From Vicia villosa (taxonomy: Eukaryota; Streptophyta; Magnoliopsida; Fabales; Fabaceae), in the NCBI RefSeq assembly GCF_029867415.1, contig NC_081185.1:134313753-134377752 (forward strand): a DNA stretch of 64,000 nucleotides, written 5' to 3'. The notes under the pieces were generated by a model that did not search any database, was not told the origin of the DNA, and saw nothing but the letters and a program-made list of their open reading frames with translations. Below are positions 11,321 through 20,541 of this stretch, piece by piece; position 1 is the stretch's first letter; each line of letters begins with the position of its first letter. The translations under genes and the position numbers were made by a program.

Positions 11321-11775
11321 GGGCCCGTTTGTTTTGACTTTTTTTAAAAATGATTTTTGTAGTGTTATTAAATTTTGTGAAAAAAAATTTTACAAAGAAA
11401 CTTTTTATAAAAGCTTCAAATGAAAATTTTGTTTGAATAGTTATTCTTAAAATGTGATTTTAGGTATTTCATCTATTTATGGGAAAAAAATTTGGATATC
11501 AAAATTTCAAAAAATCACTTAGTTTTGAAGCTATTTCAAATAGATTTTCATAAAAATCATTTTTGAAATACGACTTTTTGAAAAAATTATGATTTTGACA
11601 AAGTTTTGGTCTTCAATTATGTATGTTTATGTTATAAGATGTCAAAATTAGTGTTTCATTTTAGAAAAAACGAATATAAAAAAATTTGTAATATTTTAAA
11701 AAACGGTTTTAGAAAATCTATTTTCAAAAATACAAAGAAAAAATTCATTCTTTTAAAGCTGAAACAAATTGGCCC
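11321..11775. mobile_element. MITE-like element with GGGCC termini
   Basis: The left end GGGCCCGTTTGTTT and right end AAACAAATTGGCCC form imperfect inverted repeats, flanked by ATT on both sides. The ~55 bp just outside each end also resemble one another (ACTCAATAAACTAATTTACAC near 11263 and ACTCAATTAACTAATGTGCAC near 11800). That hints at a larger duplication event. The interior is A/T-rich and non-coding. Confidence 0.55.
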
Positions 11776-11962
11776 ATTCTCTCTATTCCAAATAACTGAC
11801 TCAATTAACTAATGTGCACAAGTTAAAAAATATATATACATAAATGAAAGAGAACATTTATTTTCCTGCTAAAACGTTAGTTTGATTTTATATTGGTACA
11901 TTCATCTTTAGTATATATAAAAGTTTGAAAATGTTAAATTGAGAGTAATGCTTATAGTATTA

Positions 11963-12225
11963 CTCCCTCCGTTTTTTATTATAAGTTGTTTTAGACTTTT
12001 CACACATTTTAAGAAAAATAATAATTGTTGTATGAAAATGAGAAATTATGAAGGTTTTTACAAAATTATCCTTCATTAATGACATATACTTGAAAGGAGA
12101 GAGAATAATAAATATTTAAGGATATAATAGAAAAAATTGCATTAATTATTCATTGGAATTGTAAAGCGACTTATATTTAAATACAATTTTTTTCCAAAAC
12201 GACTTATAATAATAAACGGAGGAAG
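11963..12225. mobile_element. Stowaway-like MITE (copy 1)
   Basis: Starts CTCCCTCCG and ends CGGAGGAAG, flanked by TA on both sides (11961..11962, 12226..12227). The subterminal word ATTATAAGT pairs with its complement near the right end. The same family occurs inverted at 60141..60422. Stowaway-like (Tc1/mariner) termini with a TA target are well known in plants. Confidence 0.8.
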
Positions 12226-12236
12226 TATTTAATAAA

Positions 12237-12418
12237 GGGTCATGCTAACGTGTGCCCTAAGGGCACATTTTAAGGATACTATAATTAGAAAAAGTTAAAT
12301 GTAATTAAATGCAATAGAGTCATTTAAAGTTTCAATACATTGAATGCACGCGTTTCAAGCAAATATTTCTATAAATATGTCATTAACTTGTCCCTTGGGG
12401 CACTTGTTAGCTTTTCCC
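12237..12418. mobile_element. Mutator-like MITE, copy A, with 9 bp target duplication
   Basis: The termini GGGTCATGCTAAC and GTTAGCTTTTCCC are imperfect inverted repeats. Each contains a local dyad (GTGCCC-TAA-GGGCAC on the left). The 9 bp TTTAATAAA flanks both sides (12228..12236 and 12419..12427), as for Mutator-type insertion. A close copy in reverse orientation is at 29185..29369. It ends 52 bp past the stop codon of the Jumonji gene, so it probably lies within or next to that gene's 3' UTR. Confidence 0.85.
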
Positions 12419-12470
12419 TTTAATAAATACAATTGAAAAAAATCTTATAAATATTGTCAGATAAATACAC

Positions 12471-15400
12471 CTAGTCAGTTTCCGAAGAACTAGAAGAACT
12501 TGTACTATCAGATAAAACTTCATCGAAAATGTCATCTTTTAGAAAAGACAAGAAACCCGAGCCTGGAGTCGATGAAACTTCAGAAGCTTTTGGTTCTTCT
12601 ACTTTCTTCGAAATTGTGAGCTTATCACCAATTGCATTGCTATCAGGTTTGATCTCAGATGAATTACTTCCTTCGCCAATTCTTTTTGCCGCAGAATTGT
12701 GCAACGCCGTTTTCTCTTTAGCTTTGATCTCATTTGATGCTGCGGAATGAATTACGGTTGTGTTTATTTTTGGATGAATGACATTCGAATTACTGTGAGC
12801 GCTACCATGGGACTGCTTGGCTTGGAAGGCCGTTTCGCTCTGTTTGCCTGCCAAAGCATTTGGTGTTCCTTGCGATTTAAGCTGTTTCCACTTGTTGTAT
12901 GGATCCACCGTGGACTGTGATATAGGTAGTTTCGACGAATCTACTGAACCATTTACTTTCTCTGGGGTTTGTTTTGATCTCTTGGAGGCAACTGAGCGCA
13001 CAGTTAAACCAAGATCTTCTTTGGCCCATTTATAGACTGCACTTAGTTTTCCATGCAAAGCTTGATGAAGAACCTCCAATTCACTGATTGCGTAACGGTA
13101 GAGGAGAATTTTGTCTGTCCAAGGACAAGAACAAAGCTTTCTTGCATGATCAAGACACACAAACTTGTCATCTGAACACGAACAACCAACAGCTGACAGG
13201 AATAAATCACGCAGACATATGCTACATTCCCTTTTACAACTGGCGTCAAAGCTTTCATCCATTTTTTGTGATTTGAAAGAAGTAGAAATAAATTTCCTCT
13301 TCAAATTCTCACTACTGATGCGAGACTGCACAAATGAAACGAATATAATTAGTTTGCATACGGTATGTATATCCAACATGAAAGAAGCAAATTGCGCAGT
13401 CAGATCCATACATTCAAAGATTCTTTTAAGATCCCATTTCTTTGATATGCATCTCTACACGTTAAGTTCTCGGTCGTGCTCTTCATAAGTATATCAATTT
13501 CCCAGCGGACCCTCACAGTTTCCCTTGCTGCTCCCAGTAACAACTTATCGAATGAAATTGATGTCTTTCTCTTCTGTTCACAATATTGCTCTACAACATT
13601 CTGTCCATGAGGCAGCCACTCGAGAGGAGCAAAGTTTGCCACTTCAGAACAGTTGAAACCACAATCAAATCCTGAATGATATGCTCCAGGGAAGACAAGA
13701 ACAAATTCACGAGGATACTGAATACAACGATATACCGGTATACCCTCTGCCTTCAATACTGAGCAGGATAACTGCATAGTCTGTACGGAATATTCATATC
13801 AAGAATCAATATTTCATATTGCAGACCTCATATTTCATGTGATTGGGAGTTACCCCATTAGATAGAATTGAATGCGCCGAAGAATATTTTCAACTTTTAT
13901 TTTCTGTATTGGATATTGATGGCTTTAGTGTTATAATTGTTAAACGTTACATCAACAGCGAAAAGAATACATAACATTCGAAACTGGAGTAGAGAGGCCA
14001 AACATAACATGAAAACTGACTTTGGACAGTTTTGTAGCAGTTATAGTTTATGTTATTACAAGAAACAATCATATTCTTACCAGATCATCATGCAAATCAG
14101 ATTTTCCTGCATTCATATCTCCGAGATACTTCTTCCAAACTGTTTCAAAGTGATCAGCAGATCTTCCTGGGACACTATACCATACTTTGGGTTCACCCAT
14201 ATGCATGTAACATAACGAGTACAATTGGTGCTCTTCAACTTTCTGTTTTGTCAAATGATCATAAAGGATAGTAAATAGGTGATTCTATATTTGCATTTTG
14301 AATTTTATCGGGAAGTTTTCCCCCCTAAAAAATTAGGAAAGAAACAAAGATGCAATAATTCAATGACATTACCCATTTAAGTGGAGAAAAGCACATTCCC
14401 ACATGTACCCTAGGAGAAAATTTACGTGCAGCTTCAGGGTTTTCAAAAGAAAGAAGAGAGCCTGGGAGTGAAATCATATTATTTAAGTTCCATCCAGATT
14501 TCATATATTCAGGGTCAGAAACAGTTGGAATTGGAAATCCACTGCTAAAATCTCCAGCCTCCAAAGTATTACCACAGAGAACCTAAAACAATGTCGCAGA
14601 ATTACATAATTAATATTTCACAACTAATCGAGGACTTAATATATAAAAGGGCATTACATGTTTCACTTAAATTTCATCAATATACCTCAATTTCTTCAGT
14701 TGGATTTTGAACAATCCGTCCGTACTCACCCTCAATATTCCCAACAGATGGCTCCCTTTGCTGTTGATGTATGGCGTCATTTTTATCAGAACCCGTAATC
14801 TTAATCTCATCCTTGCAGTTGAAGTATTGGATCTTGAAATCATCTGCCAATTTCTTGAACATTTTGAGAGTGAACTTGGGACCGGATTCAGGCTTACCGT
14901 CACAGCCTTCAACATTTCCGTTATTTGAGGTGCAAATGCTTCTATTACCAAGATGAGAGTCCATCTCTCCTTTAATCACTTTTCTTCTCTTGCTTTCGGT
15001 AGTATCATGAGAGCTAGCCATACTTTCTTGTGCAAGCCGAACTTGGTGCCCATCAATTCGCTGAGTTTGAGCAACAAATTCAGAGCTTTCCCATACATTC
15101 TCTTTTTGAAGAGTACATGACAGTTTCCAACTCCTAGGAGGGACAATACGGCATATTCCATATGGTTCTGCTCGGGAACGTATGCTTGCGATGTATCCAA
15201 GTGTGTCTTTGAATTCCTGCATGATGTATACAACCACATGAATCCATATTATCAAAGTTTCTTTTAGAGCCTTCATAAAGTATTCATCTGTATTCTATAA
15301 ACTCAACAAGCATATGAATCCACATTCGATGATATAAATCATGAGTTACACATAAAAACACATGGGTGAATACATACTAATACTATTATGTTAAGTGGTT

Positions 15401-16060
15401 GGTACCTCTTCTGTTGGACGGAAAATAGGAGCATCTTCCAGAACTTCTCTTCTTGCATCCTCAGGATGCCACCTTGCTGTTACCTGGTTCAAGGCTTTGA
15501 TAAATAAAAACCAAACAAATACATATATAGGAGAAGATGTCATTTCTATAACATCAAGGAAACCTAAGGTGAAAGACATGTCTACAGTCTACCTTTAAAC
15601 AATTACTGCAGTTTGGACATCCATATACAGTTCCTTTTGGACGAGAAGAATTTGTATGGGGATTCTGCAAATAAGAAGTTCAAATCCATAGTAAATTTGC
15701 CTTCATACTTAAAACAAACTAGTCATTAAATAATAGCATTTAAAGGTTTTAACAGATAACTGATTCTTTACTACTACCAAGTCAAAGCGTAAATTATAAA
15801 CATAATGGAGAAAATTGAAAAATCACCTTAACCATAGGTCGATGCTCAGCGCAAAATTCCTCAGATTTGCACCTGTCCTTCTCCGATACTATCCATGGCC
15901 GATGTGCATAAATCGGGTTATATGAAGTATTGTCATCCATCTCAGGTTTAGTCTTCGTGGGGATCGGGTCGGACTTACTGGTTTTCTCAACCTTGTCATC
16001 CTTTTTCAAGAAAAAAGATGTTAGAGATACAAAACCAGGTGGAGCTGAAAGACCTTCCAT
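12471..16060 (-). CDS. KDM5-type JmjN-JmjC-C5HC2 Jumonji protein, 836 aa, 8 coding exons
   Basis: Exons (minus strand, all GT..AG and all phase 0): 15827..16060, 15593..15664, 15406..15483, 14686..15216, 14373..14582, 14081..14242, 13412..13780, 12471..13325. Joined length is 2511 nt with no internal stop. Order: [12 protein letters not shown]; JmjN (about 120-150, [13 protein letters not shown] then YGICRIVPP); JmjC (about 345-490); C5HC2 zinc finger (about 575-630, CSICLRDL then CSCP); a Lys/Ser-rich linker; an acidic Ser tail ending SSSETD. Family members are nuclear Fe(II)/2-oxoglutarate H3K4 demethylases. Here the usual HVE ligand motif reads KVE (Lys376) and the SxN motif reads SLC (Cys386). 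Glu378, Lys394 and His464 (AYHSGF) are kept. FYRN/FYRC domains of JMJ14/15/18 are absent, as I recall for JMJ19-type proteins. Expression and activity are unknown; the structure call is firm. Confidence 0.92.
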
Positions 16061-16087
16061 CCTCTCGATTTCGGAACATCGGCTTTC

Positions 16088-16105
16088 TTAGCCAACTTCC
16101 ATCAT
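16088..16105 (-). CDS. Five-codon upstream ORF in Jumonji leader
   Basis: Reads ATG ATG GAA GTT GGC TAA and ends 27 nt before the main ATG at 16060. The main start has a good context (A at -3, G at +4). Such a minimal frame could allow reinitiation. It may simply be leader sequence. Confidence 0.4.
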   Translation of the reverse strand: MMEVG

Positions 16106-16147
16106 CACTGTAGGCAAAATCCAAACAAATCTTAGTACTAAAAGATA

Positions 16148-16300
16148 CTACCTCTGGTCCTATTTATAAGAGAAAGTTGACTTTTTAGATTCATTGAATA
16201 ATTAATATATTTGATCTATTATACAATCCAAATTCAGATACATTGATTGTTCAATAAACCTAAAAAGTAAATTTTCTCTTATAAATAGGACTAGAGGGAG
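16148..16300. mobile_element. Stowaway-like MITE in leader intron of the Jumonji gene
   Basis: Left end CTACCTCTGGTCC and right end GGACTAGAGGGAG are flanked by TA on both sides. The arms are complementary for ~35 bp (TCCTATTTATAAGAGAAA and its complement). Length is 153 bp. Confidence 0.8.
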
Positions 16301-16383
16301 TATTACGAAGAGAAAATGAAATAATGCAATATATAAATATCAATAATTTGTTTATATTAATAAATAATTATAAATATAAATAA

Positions 16384-16455
16384 ATGATGCCGCTAGGAAT
16401 TGAACTTGTTCCTGCATATTACACTCCTTTAACTCAACTAGCACTCATTTAATTC
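16384..16455 (-). repeat. tRNA-like A-box/B-box stretch
   Basis: On the minus strand a TAGTTGAGTTAAAGG word is followed about 25 nt later by GTTCAATTCC, resembling RNA polymerase III A and B boxes. No cloverleaf can be drawn, so this is not called a tRNA. A related ACTCAACTAGCA / TTCAACTAGCA duplication is present at 16433..16467. Confidence 0.3.
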
Positions 16456-16990
16456 AACTAGCATATATCAGTTGAAGTGTTGAACTATCCCACCCACCCA
16501 GGAGTCCTTAAGTCATTATTATTATTATAGATCACTCAACAGTTCAAACTCCAAACTAGTGAAAGTACAACAACTCACTAAAACATCCCAAATTTCATTA
16601 GGGTAAAAAACTTCCCTTTTTGTACTTTAGTTGTTATCACTTCTTGAGTTTCAGTTCTAAGGCTTAACATGCAAGACAGAATCTAATGTCAAAAATTCTA
16701 TATGATACAAAGTTCAATTCGGCGAGTAGTACAGTACTATGGTACCAAAGGAAAATGTAAAAAATCACTATATGATAGAAAGTAAAATTCGTCAAGTAGT
16801 TCAGTATTATATACCTTGGGTAGAGCTTTGATCTGATCCGCTGCAACTGAATTCTCTGCGGCGTAGCGTGTTGTAGAGGCGGCTAACGTGGCGTAGGTTA
16901 CTGGTAGTGGCGGCGGAAGAGGAAGAGTGAGCACGTTTTCCGGCCAGATGAGTTGTGTTACTTTGGTCTGGTCTGGTCTGATGGGGACTC

Positions 16991-17740
16991 AACTACATTT
17001 GGGTCAATTTGGAATTTAACACAAAACGTTTATTTATTTTAATTTATTTTTTATGGTGTGAAATTTAGGTAAGTTTTATTCAATAAAAAAAATGCAACTA
17101 TTCAATTTTTAAATTATTTGAAATTTTAAATGTTTTTCTAAACTTTTAAGAAAATTTTAATAAGTCATGAATTAATGCATTTTTCTACTTCGGTTACTCT
17201 ATTAGGATTTTACAAGTTGGAATTGTATACTCTACATGTGTAAGATGCATTTTTTTATAGAAATTCTATACACATCTTAATTGTAAAATCTAAAAGTGTA
17301 AAATGAATTTTTTTAGAAAATTTATACAACACTTATAAATGATTGTTAAGTTTTTGATTAAAAAATATAACTAACGAATAATGACATATAAAACATTAGT
17401 GTTAACTATTTTTTTAATTTTATTGTTTATTGTAATTCTCTTTAATTTGAGACATTAATCTCAGTTATTCTAAAAAAAATTGATTTTTATTAGAAAAAAG
17501 TATCAACATATTTAATAATCCTAAAAAAAATATTTTACAAAAAATAAAGAAGTTGAAATGATTATTATTTTTTAATATCTGAATAGTAAGATCTCTAAAT
17601 ATAAAAATTGTGAAAAATAATGTATCATTTTTTTCTAATGTATCATTTTTTAAATTCTTTTGGATGAAAACAATGTATACACAAAGTAGTAATCTGTTTG
17701 AAACACTTTTCAAAAATTCTTTTTCTAGTTTTTAATTTAA
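16991..17740. other. AT-rich spacer between Jumonji gene and LINE relic
   Basis: No supported gene, RNA or transposon terminus seen. It contains the upstream region, and so possibly the promoter, of the minus-strand Jumonji gene. No clear TATA box could be assigned. Confidence 0.4.
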
Positions 17741-17954
17741 AAAAAAAAAAAAAAGTTAAGCTATCCTTGTCTTCTTCCTCTCTTTTTTCATTTTGTCTTA
17801 TTTTCGCGATTGTGTGTCTTCTCTGCTTAGGTGTTTCGTTTTTCTGGTTTTCTCTTTTTTGGGTGTTCGACTTTCTCTGGTTTCTTGGCTTTTTTCTCTG
17901 TCTCTTTCTGAGTTATTGCTTCATCTGTTTTTTTGACTTTTTTCTCCTCCATTT

Positions 17955-19180
17955 TTGCGATTGTCTCACCCTATAAGGTTCATGCCTTCGTCTGCAATAT
18001 GTCGTTTAACCATGGCAGAATCCAACAAAATGACGAGATCTATCAACCTCAACAACACTGAAGAACCAATCTCATATGAATTCGTTTTGATTAAAACCCC
18101 TCCTCCAAATCAAGCTGCACATAACAGACAAATCATTACACAAGAAAAGGGGGTCAAAGACACCACAGAAAGATTGAGAATTAGAGTAACATAACACAAT
18201 TTAGTATTCCTTAAAATGTGACAACACAAGCTTCTGGCCATATGCAAGGGTATAATCAACCTTCAAACTCCAAATCTCCATGCTACATGGTCTACGAGGA
18301 AGAAGAAGTTCAAGAACATCAGAAAGAAGAAATAGTTAGCATCCTGGGAAAGATAATCACAGAAAAACCAATCCATAAAAAACTACTCCCTCCATCTCAT
18401 AATAAGTGTCCCATTTGCATTTTTTCCTTGTCTCAAATTAATTGTCCATTTACAATTTCAATGCATCAATCATTATTATTTTTCCACTATTATACCCCTA
18501 TTTAGTAACTTTCACGTTATTCAACTACTATTAATAGGGGTATTCTAGTAAATGACATTAACTTTTTTACTAAAACCAACACATCCAATCATTTTCTTAA
18601 AAACCGCGCATTGCTCAAATAGGACATTTATTATGAGACGGAGGGAGTATATGCCATATGCGCTGGCAAACATATGGTGCAACTCTAGAAATCTATCAAG
18701 TAAAGAAATAGATTCATGTCTCTTCCAAATATCAGTTGACAACAACGAGGATCATAGGCGAATCCTAAAAGGAAACCCATGGTTATTCTGGAACTCCTAG
18801 CTAATATTATAGGAGTAGGACGAAATTTTTTATCTCCTCCCTGGAATTCTCCAAAGCTCCGATATGGGTCAAATCTTGGGGATTACTTATTAATGATAAA
18901 ACTACAAAAATGGGCAAAAAATTGGAAGAGATGCAGGGGGAAGTCCTTGATACAGGGGTATTTGAAATGCCAGATAAAACCATAATAGCCAAAGCAAAAG
19001 TTAACCTAAAGGTTGATATTCATATCATGCTTGAAATGTACATAGGCAACAGAAATAATAAAGTGAATTGGATCGACTACCGCTATGAAAAACTACCTAT
19101 GTTTTGTTTTTATAGTGGTTTCATGGGACACATCGAGGAGCATTGTTCAAAAGTTATTCCTCCCAGTCATGGAATAACAT
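17955..19180 (+). pseudogene. LINE ORF1 relic (gag-like, DUF4283 and zinc-knuckle-like)
   Basis: Begins near MAESNKMTRSINLNNTEE. After the MITE it continues as a DUF4283-type segment (DNNEDHRRILKGNPWLFWNS). It then runs through WNSPKLRYGSNLGDYLL and IDYRYEKLPMFCFYSGFMGH to IEEHC, the family's zinc-knuckle region. Canonical proteins have Cys near the Tyr-Ser (CFxCGxxGH), so this knuckle is damaged. Frame changes occur at about 18790 and 18900. A Lys/Glu-rich tail follows to 19500. Confidence 0.7.
18386..18647. mobile_element. Stowaway-like MITE (copy inserted in LINE ORF1)
   Basis: Starts CTCCCTCCATCTCATAATAAG and ends CTTATTATGAGACGGAGGGAG after complementing, flanked by TA. It splits the LINE ORF1 relic, so it is younger than that LINE. 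A shorter copy of the same family is at 36531..36715. Confidence 0.85.
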
Positions 19181-19479
19181 AAATCAATCTCCTGGACCCC
19201 TGAATGAAAACCTCCCAAACAGAGAAAAGACAGATTCCTCAAACTAAAAATAAATTAAGCAACAATCTTATGCTAAAATCCAACATCAGTCAACATAACC
19301 CCATCCCAAAAGAGATGATAGAGAAATTATCCAAAATAAAATTGGATGAAGAAAAAGAAGAAGAAAATATCAAGGTTGATACCTCTACCCTACAAAACAA
19401 AAAGAGAGGGATTTTAGAGATTGAGGAATTTCCAAACACCAACTCAGCAATAACAATATCCAATCACGTTGGCCTTAAG

Positions 19480-19568
19480 AACAAGGAAGCCACTAAAACA
19501 TGAAATTTTTTCCTGGAATGTAAGGGGGTCGGGAAACCCCCAAATAATTCGTTCTCTAAAATAGATGA

Positions 19569-19639
<71 letters not shown>

Positions 19640-20541
19640 TATCTCTCTCTCTCTCTCCCATTCTATTGTTTTCTTAACTGAAACCAAAAAGTGTAGTAAT
19701 GATAAAATCTTAAAAAATCTTAGTAAATTTGGTCTCCTAACCAACATCTATAACATTGATCGTATTAGAAATGGGAAAGGAAAATCCGGGGGCTAGCCTT
19801 AATGTGGAACGATAATGATATAGATATGTACATTCTTGATTATAATAATATGATTGATTTATATGTGACTCTCTAATTTTGATAATTATAATGACAACTA
19901 GAGCGGAACTGGCATATATGGCTATCTTAAGTCTAACAAAAAATATCTTACATGTAACATGATAAATAACCTTGCCCAAAGATATGATTATCCCAACAGG
20001 TAACTTTTGGAGATATGAACATTGTTACTTGCACTAATGAAAAAATAGGGGAAACCCAATTGGCACCAGTCTAACTAACCATATAAATAATACGTTTACC
20101 GATTGTCAATTGTTGGACCTAAGTTTTGAAGGAAACATGGTGTAGTAATTATCAGGGAGATAGCTACATGGTGGCTAGACTGGACCACTTTATGGCTACA
20201 AAGGGATGAAAATTAAGATATGTACCCTCAATTCACCAACATGCATCTTCCTAGAACTACGCCTAATCATAACCCTTTACTTCTGGATTTTAAGAAGGAT
20301 AATCTAAACCAAACTTCCAGAAACCACAAAGATAGACCTAAGAGATTCAAAAATATTTGGATTGAGGATATTGAGACCGAATCCATTATTCTTAATAGTT
20401 GGAATAATAAATTATCGAGAGATATCAAACAGAAGCTGAATGTGAATTTTAAGGAGGTGTGGCACTAGGCAAAACAGAAGAATGGTATTCCTACCAAGGA
20501 AATCAATAAAACTCTTAAAAGATTGAAACATATCCAAGACA
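19480..20541 (+). pseudogene. LINE ORF2 endonuclease relic
   Basis: Starts FSWNVRGSGNPQIIRSLK (near 19507), the N-terminus of plant L1 apurinic endonucleases. After the microsatellite, degenerate frames run to the LDFKKDNLNQTSRNHKDRPK and RFKNIWIED region at 20280..20370, typical of the end of the endonuclease and linker. There are many stops. The frame is cut at about 20541. Confidence 0.65.
19573..19656. repeat. (CT)n-(CA)n-(CT)n compound microsatellite
   Basis: About 24 CT units, then about 10 CA units, then CT units, inside the LINE endonuclease relic. The low-complexity minus-strand reading frames here (RERERE) are artefacts. Confidence 0.95.

Larger units (their letters stand above)
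16061..16990 (-). other. 5' UTR exons and 707 bp leader intron of the Jumonji gene
   Basis: A splice acceptor (TTGCCTACAG) ends at 16108 and a donor (CCCAAG then GTATAT) lies at 16814. Together they imply a short 5' UTR exon 16061..16107, an intron 16108..16814 and an upstream UTR exon of about 16815..16990. The transcription start is not determined. The intron holds a Stowaway-like MITE and a tRNA-like A/B-box stretch. The triple TCTGG repeat near 16966..16980 lies at the probable promoter/leader edge. Confidence 0.65.

Noticed and set aside
13088..13488. Plus-strand frames of 60-107 residues across 12529..13488
   Set aside because: They are antisense shadows of the last two exons of the Jumonji gene.
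19464..19747. Arg-Glu repeat proteins on the minus strand
   Set aside because: Direct translations of a CT/GA microsatellite.
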